Shown: positions 55,285-64,000 of the stretch, piece by piece
Numbering within the stretch: the stretch's first letter is position 1
Layout of the letters: each line of letters starts with the position of its first letter
Assembly (NCBI GenBank): GCA_964035575.1
Contig: OZ037845.1
Span: 124,001-188,000 of the forward strand
DNA length: 64,000 bases
Direction: 5' to 3'
Source of the DNA: Rhynchopus sp. YZ270_cl-10
Taxonomy: Eukaryota; Euglenozoa; Diplonemea; Diplonemida; Diplonemidae
Program-made: the position numbers and the translations under genes
Notes under the pieces: generated by a model
Told to the model about the DNA's origin: nothing
Database searches by the model: none
Seen by the model: only the letters and a program-made list of their open reading frames with translations

Positions 55285-56445
55285 TTACACAGCACCCCTG
55301 CCTGCCCCCTGTGTGGGGGCTGGGTACGTCTCCATCGCCTGCATAGGCTGCATGGGTGCCGAGGGGCTTTGGTTCATCGGCACAACGTGATCGTGGTGGG
55401 GGTTGTACTGCTGGTTGGAGGCAGTGTTGTTGGAGCCCTTCTTCGTGACAATGATGGCTGCAGCCACAAGACCACCAACAAGGAGCACACCGCCACCAAT
55501 CATGATGAAGAACCAGAACGGCATGCCGTCGTCGGAGGAGCCGCTTTCGCTGCCAGCAGCGGCGCCTGGGTTGGTGCGGCCAGTATTGGTGCCCCCTCCG
55601 GTGGTAGCCGCAGCATCGGTGGTTGCGGTGGTGCGGGTACCAGTAGTACCAGTAGCCGTGGCTGTGCCAGTGCCGGCGACAGTACCGGTAGTGCCAGTAG
55701 TGCCAGTAGTGCCAGTAGTGCCAGTAGTGCCAGTAGTGCCAGTAGTGCCAGTAGTGCCAGTAGTGCCAGTAGTGCCAGTAGTGCCAGTAGTGCCAGTAGT
55801 GCCAGTAGTGCCAGTAGTGCCAGTAGTGCCAGTAGCCGTGGCTGTGCCAGTGCCGGCGACAGTACCGGTAGTGCCAGTAGTGCCAGTAGTGCCAGTAGTG
55901 CCAGTAGTGCCAGTAGTGCCAGTAGTGCCAGTAGTGCCAGTAGTGCCAGTAGTGCCAGTAGTGCCAGTAGTGCCAGTAGTGCCAGTAGTGCCAGTAGTGC
56001 CAGTAGTGCCAGTAGTGCCAGTAGTGCCAGTAGCCGTGGCTGTGCCAGTGCCGGCGACAGTACCGGTAGTGCCAGTAGTGCCAGTGGGTGGGGTAGGTTC
56101 TGTACCAGCAAGCGCCGCAATATCGTCGTTAATGGACATACACTTGGTCAGCGCGTCTACCCAGAAGCACCCCGCCGCAGCGCACGACGTTGCATCCGTG
56201 TGTGGGCACTCCGCAGACCTCACGCAGAACAGCGACATCCACGAGCACCCGTCTGCTGGAAGGCAGTCCTGCGGCAGCACTGCTGGACAGAAGAGTGCCG
56301 CGGCTTGCGTCTTGTCAAGGCAGAAGACAGTCTTCCACACGCACGTGCTGTCAGCCATGCATTTGTCTACAGCGAGGTCCGTGCACGCGCCCGCCGCCAT
56401 GTTCACCAGAAGCGACGCAGCTGCGATCATCACAACGTTCTTCAT
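55285..56445 (-). CDS. Stalked type I membrane protein with Cys-rich head and Gly-Thr-Thr repeats
   Basis: 386 aa from ATG 56445. Signal peptide [19 protein letters not shown]; Cys-rich head (~20-120) with three C...C.W...FC-type modules ([36 protein letters not shown]). The stalk (~130-310) is almost entirely GTT repeats broken by three [11 protein letters not shown] spacers and is probably heavily O-glycosylated. A TM ([20 protein letters not shown], then AAIIV) and a short His/Met/Pro-rich cytoplasmic tail follow. It resembles protist surface glycoproteins in build only. The paralogue 58275-59282 shares the signal peptide and TM/tail almost exactly but not the head or stalk. The protein 61457-62113 shares the Cys module. 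The low-complexity DNA makes the exact repeat count assembly-sensitive. Confidence 0.85.
   Translation of the reverse strand: MKNVVMIAAASLLVNMAAGACTDLAVDKCMADSTCVWKTVFCLDKTQAAALFCPAVLPQDCLPADGCSWMSLFCVRSAECPHTDATSCAAAGCFWVDALTKCMSINDDIAALAGTEPTPPTGTTGTTGTVAGTGTATATGTTGTTGTTGTTGTTGTTGTTGTTGTTGTTGTTGTTGTTGTTGTTGTTGTTGTTGTVAGTGTATATGTTGTTGTTGTTGTTGTTGTTGTTGTTGTTGTTGTTGTTGTTGTTGTTGTVAGTGTATATGTTGTRTTATTDAAATTGGGTNTGRTNPGAAAGSESGSSDDGMPFWFFIMIGGGVLLVGGLVAAAIIVTKKGSNNTASNQQYNPHHDHVVPMNQSPSAPMQPMQAMETYPAPTQGAGRGAV
55680..56080 (-). repeat. 9-bp (GTGCCAGTA)n array coding the GTT stalk
   Basis: Two long runs of the 9-bp unit (about 17 and 19 copies) separated by three copies of a GTAGCCGTGGCTGTGCCAGT-type spacer, giving a higher-order repeat. 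Confidence 0.9.
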
Positions 56446-58274
56446 TGTTCTTGAGTAATCTTGTCGTCCTGTGTGGTTGTGTCGGAGGGACGAGGTTAAG
56501 AGGTTAAGGATGCAATAGAATGGGTGCAACTTTTTGTTTTTCTTTTCCTTTTTTGCAACACTTCTGCCTTGCTGCCCGAGGACAAGGGTGTTGGAGTGTC
56601 TCTGCACAAAAACCTCTCCACACCCAACCCACTTGCCCCTTTACGGGAGAAGTACTAAAAAACAAAAGATTTTTTTTAAACACGAAGCCTCCCTTGGTTC
56701 AAACTGTTGAGATATTTTGATGCCTCAGGCTTATTGACTTGACAAGGTTGGGCAGGATATTTTGGTACACCCTGCCACAAGCTGTGGCCGTCTGCTGGGA
56801 TAATCAATAAAGTACCGCAACATTGATGCGGGAGGTCCCTTTTCCGTTTGCAGCAATAATAACGACACAACACTGAGGAAGCTGTCCTCACCCTGCGAAC
56901 GCTACTTAAACGGAGATCAGTTATATTTATTTTTGCTTACTTCGTTGTATCGACATTCGCCCATACTTTTCATGTCACCCTTTAAAAGGCAAAGATACTT
57001 ACAAAGACACAACCTCATTGAGGGTGACAGAAAGAGAGTGTGTGTTTAACCTTTTTAGATAATCAGTTGAGTGGACTACCGTTTTGGACAACCGCCACAA
57101 TCTTTTTAAAAGGGTAAGATGGTGACGAAACACCTAAAAAAAAACAAACATTGGTGATGCAATAAAAAGGACAGTTTATTAGATGGCATGATCGGAGTGC
57201 AAGTTTTTACAAAGCCTTTGCAAAGTCTTTACAGGAAAAGGAGGTCGCGGTCAAATATTAGTGAAAAAACCTCGACCAAGTTTTTACAAAGCCTTGATGT
57301 ATTATGCGACTTTCGACCACACCATCAGATGAAGCTAAGCCTCTCGTGCTTAGTAAACCAAAAGGGGTGATGTGAGATAGGTGGAAAACAAAGAGCCACT
57401 GTCCAGCAATAGTAGGACGTGCTGCTAAAAGGGGCACGCAAGACGCAAGACGCAAGACAGAAACACAAGCACCCTGCGGCCGACTGCTAAGATTAAAGAG
57501 TAGAATAAAAAGACAAAGAGGTGCCATGTACCTTCATGCGGACGGGGCGGTGCACCTCTCGTCCGTATAGAAGGGCCTCGTATGCACAATAAGAAGGCTG
57601 TTCTGTATTCAGACAAACACAGAACCCAAATTCACTGAAATTCGCGTTGCCCGCCTATCTAATGTACGGTTAATTTGAGTGGCCTGAGCACCAAAAGCCA
57701 GTCTTAGATATATCTTTGGCCAGGCACAAAACGATGGCAGGGCACATAAAAAATTGACATAAGTGACTGCTCTCACCCAGGAGCTCGGCCTTGGGTTTGA
57801 AATTGTCACAACGACACTTTGCCCCGCAAAAAATAGAGGGGGTGGAGGTGGAAAGAGGGAGAGGGAGGTATCTGTTGCTTTAGAAACGCAAACATTAGGG
57901 TAGTGGGGTGAACATCGCCACCCCACGTCGTTCATGCCCGACAAAAAAAATTGACTAAAAACAATAAAAACAATAACAACAACGGAGGGGTAAGCGTAAG
58001 AAGCTGCACTGAGCAGTTTCTGATCGCAATACACAACAATAAAATTGATTTGGAAATATGCAAGAACTTGCCTGTCCAGGATGCTGCTCCACAAAGCCAG
58101 TGAAGGCGGCGGAGCCATATCAGGTACTGAAACAAAAGGGTGCTTGCTACCCACTGAGGTGGGTCGGATGCTCGATATCACAAACGGACAAAAATCCAAT
58201 AAAAAGGGCAAGATGCACGGGGAAGGGCCACTGGAGGTCAGCAAGGCGTGCTCCCTGCCCCTGTACGTCAACGC
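56446..58274. other. Spacer in tandem unit copy 2
   Basis: Largely a copy of 53755-55284. Two segments are unique to this copy: about 56715-56880 and about 57650-57840; these are insertions here or losses in copy 1. Family B hairpin 57328-57358. No gene. Confidence 0.6.
57328..57358 (+). repeat. Family B short hairpin repeat
   Basis: gatgaagctaagcctctcgt then gcttagtaaac: GCTAAGC/GCTTAG stem around the CCTCTCGT loop. Confidence 0.7.
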
Positions 58275-59282
58275 TCAGCACTTGTCTGCCCTCTGTGTGG
58301 GAGCTGGGCACGTCTCCATCGCCTGCATGGGGCCTTGGTTCATCGGCACAACGTGCTTATCGAGGTGGTAGTCGAACTGCTGGTTGGAGGCAGTGTTGTT
58401 GGAGCCCTTCTTTGTGATGATGACCGCAGCCACAAGACCACCAACAAGGAGCACACCGCCACCAATCATGATGAAGAACCAGAACGGCATGCCGTCGTCG
58501 GAGCCGCTTTCGCTGCGAGCAGCGGCGCCTGGGGTGCTGTTTCTCCCGGTGTAGTGCGCAACAGTGCCAGTGGCAGTACTGTGGGTGGTTGTTACATTTG
58601 CAACAGTGCCGATCTTGATCTGGGGAGGGCTGGGGTAGACAGGAGTGTCGGTGTCGGTACCACCGTTGGTGGTGTTGTCAGTGCTAGTGTTGCTTCTCCC
58701 TGTGTAGATAGCGGTGGCAGAACCAGCAGCTTTGTTGGTGACAGTTACATTTGCAACAGTGCCGCTCTTGATCTCGGGAGGGCTAGGGTAGACAGGAGTG
58801 TCGGTACCGTTGGTGGTGTTGTTTCTCCCGGTATAGCTGTGCGCAATAGCAGCAGTGGCAGAATCAGGAGCAGTGCGAGTGACAGTTACATTTGCAACAG
58901 TGCCGCTCTTGATCTCGGGAGGGCTAGGGTAGACAGGAGTGTCGGTACCGTTGGTGGTGTTGTTTCTCCCGGTATAGCTGTGCGCAATAGCAGCAGTGGC
59001 AGAATCAGGAGCAGTGCGAGTGACAGTTACATTTGCAACAGTGCCACTCTTGATCTCGGGAGGGCTAGGGTAGACAGGAGTGTCGGTACCGTTGGTGGTG
59101 TTGTTTCTCCCGGTGTAGCTGTGCGCAATAGCAGCAGTGGCAGAATCAGGAGCAGTGCGAGTGACAGTTACATTTGCGACAGTGCCGCTCTTGATCTCGG
59201 GAGGGCTGGGGTAGACAGCAGTGGTGCCTGCCGCCATGTTCACCAGAAGCGACGCAGCTGCGATCATCACAACGTTCTTCAT
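58275..59282 (-). CDS. Stalked type I membrane protein with 47-residue repeats (tandem paralogue)
   Basis: 335 aa from ATG 59282. Signal peptide identical to the neighbour's ([19 protein letters not shown]). The ectodomain is about five 47-aa repeats, VYPSPPEIKSGTVANVTVTR followed by TAPDSATAAIAHSYTGRNNT and TNGTDTP, each with several N-glycosylation sequons (NVT, NNT, NGT). The three N-terminal repeats are almost identical at DNA level (141-bp period); the C-terminal two are shorter or diverged. The [22 protein letters not shown] and the His/Met/Pro-rich tail are again nearly identical to the neighbour. The Cys-rich head of the neighbour is absent, so this is an ectodomain swap on a shared secretion-and-anchor chassis. 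Confidence 0.85.
   Translation of the reverse strand: MKNVVMIAAASLLVNMAAGTTAVYPSPPEIKSGTVANVTVTRTAPDSATAAIAHSYTGRNNTTNGTDTPVYPSPPEIKSGTVANVTVTRTAPDSATAAIAHSYTGRNNTTNGTDTPVYPSPPEIKSGTVANVTVTRTAPDSATAAIAHSYTGRNNTTNGTDTPVYPSPPEIKSGTVANVTVTNKAAGSATAIYTGRSNTSTDNTTNGGTDTDTPVYPSPPQIKIGTVANVTTTHSTATGTVAHYTGRNSTPGAAARSESGSDDGMPFWFFIMIGGGVLLVGGLVAAVIITKKGSNNTASNQQFDYHLDKHVVPMNQGPMQAMETCPAPTQRADKC
58575..59215 (-). repeat. 141-bp coding minisatellite
   Basis: Near-identical units mark gacaggagtgtcggtacc at about 58791, 58932 and 59072 (141-bp spacing); an earlier, diverged copy lies near 58640. Confidence 0.9.
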
Positions 59283-59777
59283 TGTTCTTGAGTAATCTTG
59301 TCGTCCTGTGTGGTTGTGTCGGAGGGACGAGGTTAAGAGGGTAAGGATGCAATAGAATGGGTGCAACTTTTTTGTTTTTTCCCTTTTTTGCAACACTTCT
59401 GCCTTGCTGCCCGAGGACAAGGGTGTTGGCGGTTCAGGTGTCAAGGGTACACCTGACACAACAATACAGCACGAAGGTCAGCACAACACACAAAACTCTA
59501 CAAAAATAGGGGGGAAACTACAAAAGCTTGCAAAGGAAAGAGAGCACAACGGAGGGGAAAGAATGCTACCCACCCTCCCCTTGCAGGCTACACGACACAA
59601 AGGCTCTGAAACAAGGTGGACGGGCACACTGTGCAACAGCATCGCAGTGTGCCCTACGTATCTTGACATTGCCTCAGCTGGATAGAGACGCATGGATGGA
59701 AAAAGTTTATGTTCAAAAACGATAGTTGCCGCCTATACTTTTTATGGGCGAAACGCATTTCAAATCAGCACTCGAAT

Positions 59778-59845
59778 AAGCCTTTAGCCTTTAGCCTTTA
59801 GCCTTTAGCCTTTAGCCTTTAGCCTTTAGCCTTTAGCCTTTAGCC
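59778..59845 (+). repeat. (CCTTTAG)n heptamer array
   Basis: About nine perfect 7-bp units. Resembles but does not equal the plant-type telomere heptamer TTTAGGG. Confidence 0.95.
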
Positions 59846-59911
59846 CATGTGTATTTCGGGACGAAGGATTTTGCAAGAGTGTCAGCAAGCATTTAAGAAG
59901 AGTAAGACGGC

Positions 59912-60033
59912 GTGCATCTACTCCAACTGATTTGGCCTGAAATTTTGGTGGAGTTTGGTGGTACTTTTACGCGTTAAACCCCCTCCAAACTCCATCAAAA
60001 ATTTCAAGGCAAAGTCAGTTGGAGCAGATGCAC
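59912..60033. repeat. 122-bp foldback element
   Basis: GTGCATCTACTCCAACTGAT ... TGGTGGAGTTTGG on the left pairs with CCAAACTCCATCA ... TCAGTTGGAGCAGATGCAC on the right, with a ~30-bp centre. Related to 61331-61413. Confidence 0.75.
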
Positions 60034-60451
60034 AAAAGACCTAAGATGAGATCAACCCGGTTAATTTCCCGAGTGAGGGTCATACTTTTCTGTCAATTCT
60101 CAAGCAAAAAAAAACCCCAGCGTTTTTCATGTCTTTTTTCTTGTCTTTCGTCAAAAAATGCACATTGAAACGAAAAATGAAAAGACCAAAAAGACACGAA
60201 AAAGAGGGAACCTTCAGTACTATAGTATAATACCTTACCTACCTTGACCCTACAGGGGTTGCAGGAAGGGTGTGTGTGAAAAACCCTTGAATTAAAAAGT
60301 GAAGAAGTTGATAGCACAAACGCCTCTGGGACGCAGGCACTGACACTCCACGGTAGAAAAGAATTGAAAAAATCATGAATTAAAAAAAAAAAAAAAGGAC
60401 TTGATAAGTTGTGGAGATTCGACACTGATACAAAAACAAAACAAAACTTGT

Positions 60452-60496
60452 AACACTGATACTCCCAGATCTGCCAGATCTGGGAGTATTCGTGTT
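60452..60496. repeat. Strong hairpin, 14-bp perfect core stem
   Basis: AACAC..ATACTCCCAGATCT, loop gcc, AGATCTGGGAGTAT..GTGTT. A second small palindrome, ccaacgtgttgg, follows directly. Confidence 0.75.
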
Positions 60497-61330
60497 CCAA
60501 CGTGTTGGAAAATAACCCTTTTTTTTTGTTGCCTTCAATGAAACCCCTTCCTTTTGGTTTCATGAAGGATTGACAACAATCAAAAACGAGTCACAATTCT
60601 GCTGGGTTCCACTGGGCGCCGTTTTACCTGGCAGTGTGGAAGCGGGGGATGTGTAACAGTGTACACACGGAAGGGGTGATGAGTGATGGCTGTGCGCTGC
60701 ACCATCTTTTAATGAACGATAAACTTCATACGAGGCATCGGCCCAAACTTAAGGAACGTTTATCGTTCCTTCAGTTTTTCTCGGTTACGGTGTATCGCTG
60801 TGCACACACACATCTAAAACACATCAGATTGAAAACTAATATAAGCAGGGAGGGAAAAATGCTAAGAAACAAAGAAAGGAAGTATAGTCACGTGCTTGTC
60901 CACGTTCACAAAGGGAATGGTGACGATGCAGGCATCTCAACTGATGCATATGTATGATGTCAGCCGTGGATGAAAGCATAAAATATAAAAACGAAGAAAC
61001 GCAAAAGACAACAAGGTAACATGGCTGTTTGACGTCAATATTTTCGGGGGGGTTTTTTTTGGCTGAAACTGAAAACTGAAACTGAAACTGAAACCCAGCA
61101 CAACACGCTATTTATATGTACCCATCCACAGAAGTCTTCCGACAAAGAAGAAGAACAAAAGTCTGTGGGGATTTATAGCAGTGCTGAGGTTTTTTTCTTT
61201 CTTTTGAATAATTTGAATAATTGATAGACACCTCGCTTCTTTTTCTCGTGTGAACTCCACACAGCCGTTCCTCGCCTATCTCTCGTGGAGTACCGTTACA
61301 TTTTCTTTTTGAAGCTTTTCAAAAACGATC

Positions 61331-61413
61331 CACCTGATTCCCCGAATTTTTGGGGGAGTTTGGCGGTGTTTAAACCAAACTCCATCTAACTCCATCTCAG
61401 GCAAAATCAGGTG
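61331..61413. repeat. 83-bp foldback related to 59912-60033
   Basis: CACCTGATT...GGGGGAGTTTGGCGG pairs with CCAAACTCC...GCAAAATCAGGTG. AACGATC and AACGATA flank the two ends, a possible short target duplication. Confidence 0.65.
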
Positions 61414-61456
61414 AACGATATCAAATATCACATGCACCTTTCCCCACACCCGCCAC

Positions 61457-62113
61457 TCACGTCGTCAACCTCGCTGACTGGTGGTACTGCGACCTGACTG
61501 ACCCTGCCCTGGACGGCGCACCTTCCGACGGTGCTAGAGGGTCCTCTTTCTCCTGCATCTCCTCTGTCGGTGTGTCCTTCTTCGCCAACGGCCCTACTCT
61601 TGTCATGAGGATCCACAACCCCGCTGCGGTCACGACTGCAACCGTCACACCAATCAACACATACGCGTAGGTGGGGATGCCCTCCCCACCTCCGTCACTC
61701 CCCGACCCAGGTGAAGACGTCTCTGGCAGCATTGTTGCCAGACGCGGTGCAAAGGTGTTCATCACTCTCAACGGCGCCTCCGTCAGCGGCGAACGCGTCG
61801 CCGGTGGCGGTGGCGGCGCTGGAGGAACCAACGAGGCATTTAAACACCGCCCACTCCCTGCCGCCCAGAGACACTCTGTGTTCAGCTCGCAGTCATATTT
61901 GGTGCGCTGCGGGTCGCACACTGTGGGTACTGTATTGGGCGTGGACTGAGGAAGAGGAAGAACACCAGCACCGTTGTCACAGAAGGCAATGTTCCAGAAG
62001 CAGCCCTCCGCAGCACGCAGCGCGCAGGCAGGCTCGGCGAGGTATTGAAAGCATGAGTTGGCGGAGGTGGTGGTGGCTGCTGCGTATAAAAGGATGTACA
62101 CAAGTCGTCGCAT
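61457..62113 (-). CDS. Small type I membrane protein with Cys-rich head (family of 55285-56445)
   Basis: 218 aa from ATG 62113. Signal peptide MRRLVYILLYAAATTTSA. The head has two modules of the C...C....GC.W...FC kind (CALRAAEGCFWNIAFC, CELNTECLWAAGSGRC), the same spacing logic as the Cys head of the protein at 55285-56445. A Pro-rich and Ser/Gly-rich stalk, the TM (TYAYVLIGVTVAVVTAAGLW) and a ~55-residue charged cytoplasmic tail follow. Probably a surface protein; no named family. The frame stays open far upstream without an ATG, but that sequence is pyrimidine-rich leader and this is the first sensible ATG. A cag acceptor-like site lies about 50 bases upstream. Confidence 0.8.
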   Translation of the reverse strand: MRRLVYILLYAAATTTSANSCFQYLAEPACALRAAEGCFWNIAFCDNGAGVLPLPQSTPNTVPTVCDPQRTKYDCELNTECLWAAGSGRCLNASLVPPAPPPPPATRSPLTEAPLRVMNTFAPRLATMLPETSSPGSGSDGGGEGIPTYAYVLIGVTVAVVTAAGLWILMTRVGPLAKKDTPTEEMQEKEDPLAPSEGAPSRAGSVRSQYHQSARLTT

Positions 62114-62606
62114 GGAGGTGTGTGTATGAGAGGAGAGGAGGAAAGAAGGGGAGGAGTACAGTGTGTTGCTGTGGGGAAAATGAAAGATTGTTTTGTGGGA
62201 AGATTGAGAGGTAAAAGGGGAATTGATGTTCCTTTTTTTTTTTGAAAAAAAGAAATAAATCTGGCGCAAAAGAGAAAAAAATGCGGGGAAGAAAGGCAAA
62301 TTTCTGGGCAATAAAATAAATGGAAGCCGATTGGCAATGAGGGGAAGAGAGAGAAAAAGGAGGGTGTGTGTATGGGTGTTTCGCTCAATTTTGTGACGAC
62401 CGGGGGAGGGGAGGAAAAATGAACCTCTTCCCGCCCTTTTGTCGACCACGAAAACGAAAGCTTAGCATCCCTCCTCGTTTCATTCTCTCCTCCCTACCAG
62501 ACGGTATGACTTCCGTTTTAGACCAATAATTAGCTTCAAAAGGAGAAGCAAAAAAAATGGGAAAGATTAATGTGTACAAAACACAAAAAATAAAAAAGCA
62601 AAGTTT

Positions 62607-62643
62607 GATGACCCTAAGCCTCTCCTCTCTTAGCTTAGGCACC
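62607..62643 (+). repeat. Family B short hairpin repeat
   Basis: gatgaccctaagcctctcct then ctcttagcttaggcacc: CCTAAGC/GCTTAGG stem. Confidence 0.7.
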
Positions 62644-63115
62644 TTGAAAACAGCAAAAAAAAAACAAAACATCAACAACCGTTGATTGGTTTGCCTTTAT
62701 TTTGCTGATATGGAAGTGATACACACATTTTATAAAACGGTCTCTAACAAAGGGGGTGTTTTGTTGTCGCAAAAAAAGGTTGAAAAGAAATGAGATTCGT
62801 ATATTTTCAATTTAGAAAAAATAAAAAGAAAACGGCGATATGCTGAGGGTTGGATATCCCTTTTGACGGCATCGTTTTACAGTCGTGGACTACGACGGTA
62901 TCTGATCATCTTCGATCCCCACACTCTCGTTCTTGATTAATGAAGACATTCTTGTCGAGCGAGGGTAGCTTTCTTAGAGAGAAAGCTAAAATCGGGAAAG
63001 ATAATGTGCCTCGTTTGCGCATAACATCATGCAAGTTCTTGTCAAAGAAAAAGAATAAAAAAATCAGAGCAAAACAACAACAACAGTCCCACCAATAAAA
63101 AGAAAATTTTATTTA

Positions 63116-63148
63116 GATGACCCTAAGCCTCATGAAGGGTCACCTTAA
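63116..63148 (+). repeat. Family B short hairpin repeat
   Basis: gatgaccctaagcctcatga then agggtcacctta: here GACCCT pairs with AGGGTC, an alternative stem with the same loop start. Confidence 0.65.
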
Positions 63149-64000
63149 AACAACAAAAACATCAACAATGTTGATGTGAGGGCCTCGAAAAGACAAAGAG
63201 GCTTCGGCACTCGAAGGGCACGTATAAAAAAAAAATTGAGAATAGAAAGAAACGGAAATTTTCTGAAAATGGGAAAACACGAAATAAAAAGGCTCTTGAA
63301 AACAACCCACAACAGGCCGCAAACAAGCCGCAAGACAAAACCACATATCTAAAAAGGGCAGAATGGTTACGTCTCCGTGCCCAAGCAAGCGAGAGCCAGT
63401 CCTGCACAAAAACCAAACAAAACAGCTACCGCCAACCGACCTCTTTATACACACGCAATATCCTTCCAGAGCAATAAGAAGTCAGGTCTGCTCTCTCTCT
63501 CTTGTTGTATCGAACACCCTGTCTGTAGACAGGTTGTGAACACAGAAAAGGCTGTTTTTTTTAAAGTTATTTTTGTTGGTTTCTAACATCACACATCTAA
63601 AGGGAAAGAATTGAAAAAAGAAGACTGGTTCTTTGTAACGGTTCCTCCTCTACACTACATATGCACACTTCGGTCCATACAAGGGACGTCCCGTGTACAT
63701 GCACACACACTACTGCCCACTACTATGGGCAATACTTCGCTCTTAGCAACTACCTACATATTCTTTCAAACCACACACACATGGTTATGATCGTCCTTAT
63801 GTAGGGTAAAGCAGACGTGACACCAAACACCCCACATCCAACGAACCTTCTTCCGCAGTGGGGAATTACCCAAAAAAGAAGGCTGATATCGAACACACAC
63901 ACACACACACACACACACACCCCACATGATGCATTTTGGAGATCTGTCATTTTTCGGGGAAAAAACAGATCTTACAACGATCGCCAACACGGCGGACTTG

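Larger units (their letters stand above)
53755..56597 (-). repeat. Tandem duplication unit, copy 1
   Basis: Shared landmarks with copy 2: ccctttacgggagaagtact (53790/56640), the tcattgagggtgacagaaag block (54025/57020), ccttcatgcggacggggcgg (54508/57532), ctgaggtgggtcggatgctc (55155/58155), the C-terminal TM coding region and the signal-peptide coding region. The units differ by a few insertions and by the gene's repeat array. Confidence 0.85.
56598..59435 (-). repeat. Tandem duplication unit, copy 2
   Basis: See copy 1 (53755-56597). ATG-to-ATG spacing of the two genes is 2837 bp. Confidence 0.85.
59283..61456. other. Gene-free spacer with two related foldbacks and a heptamer array
   Basis: Heptamer array 59778-59845, foldback 59912-60033, family D 60312-60340, perfect hairpin 60452-60496, family E 60921-60970, (CTGAAA)n near 61070-61095, family F 61205-61264 and foldback 61331-61413. 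No gene. Confidence 0.6.
62114..64000. other. Gene-free right end
   Basis: Leader of the preceding gene, then AT-rich spacer. Family B hairpins 62607-62643 and 63116-63148, family C-like 62999-63030, a (CA)n run at 63893-63921. acaaagggggtgttttgttg at 62748-62770 repeats acaaagggggttttgttgtt at 43627-43650. No gene supported. Confidence 0.55.

Noticed and set aside
55216-56458. Long + frames of SAS and PVV repeats over the GTT stalk
   Set aside because: Antisense frames of the 9-bp array; the minus frame has a signal peptide, Cys modules and a TM.
59778-59845. Interstitial telomere repeat
   Set aside because: The unit CCTTTAG is not the reverse complement of TTAGGG or TTTAGGG; similarity only.

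Overview
The window looks like nuclear DNA of a euglenozoan protist. A diplonemid or close relative fits best, but no rRNA, tRNA or SL RNA gene is present to prove it. Four observations support this. (1) All sixteen protein genes I can support lie on the minus strand over about 62 kb, like the directional, polycistronically transcribed clusters of Euglenozoa. (2) Three of them are class III nucleotidyl-cyclase family proteins; one is built like a kinetoplastid receptor-type adenylate cyclase, with a Bmp/PnrA-like ectodomain, Cys-rich repeats and one TM before the cyclase. (3) The assigned ATGs generally follow a pyrimidine-rich stretch ending in AG, as expected of spliced-leader acceptors (inferred). 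(4) Short conventional GT-AG cis-introns (46-180 bp, mostly GTATG donors) interrupt the kinesin, kinase and Ras genes.

Layout in + coordinates; genes are read right to left. 1-3566: the open 5' part of a long coiled-coil, Ser/Arg-rich repeat protein that runs off the left edge. 4448-9029: a metallophosphoesterase, a small secreted Cys-rich protein and a kinesin-13. 11052-11336: a small, possibly mitochondrial protein. 12-18.7 kb: gene-free and full of foldback structures, including a ~580-bp-arm hairpin at 15069-16260 and a palindrome-rich element at 18044-18701. 18830-22322: a CaMKK-like kinase with an N-terminal RII-alpha/Dpy-30-like docking domain, and an Ala/Pro-rich protein. 22540-24770: a Mutator-like DNA element with long TIRs and a 9-bp target duplication. 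26101-31250: a six-TM-type cyclase and a Cache-type pseudocyclase in tandem. 37236-38426 and 44881-46089: two paralogues of an unrecognised family. 46854-47740: a Ras-like GTPase with a CAAX box. 50315-53425: the Bmp-type receptor cyclase. 55285-62113: three stalked type I membrane proteins, two of them made by a ~2.8-kb tandem duplication.

The recognisable genes lean towards signalling and the flagellum or cytoskeleton: cAMP synthesis, a kinase with a PKA-type docking module, a Ras GTPase, a microtubule depolymerase and surface proteins. Nothing shows they act in one pathway.

The most unusual content is non-coding. Intergenic DNA carries dozens of degenerate 30-60-bp hairpins in several families. 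Many share a CCTCTCGTG-type loop, and every copy I found has the same orientation relative to the gene strand. Other items are several classes of foldback element, 7-bp tandem arrays, and a (GGGTT)n array inside a kinesin intron.
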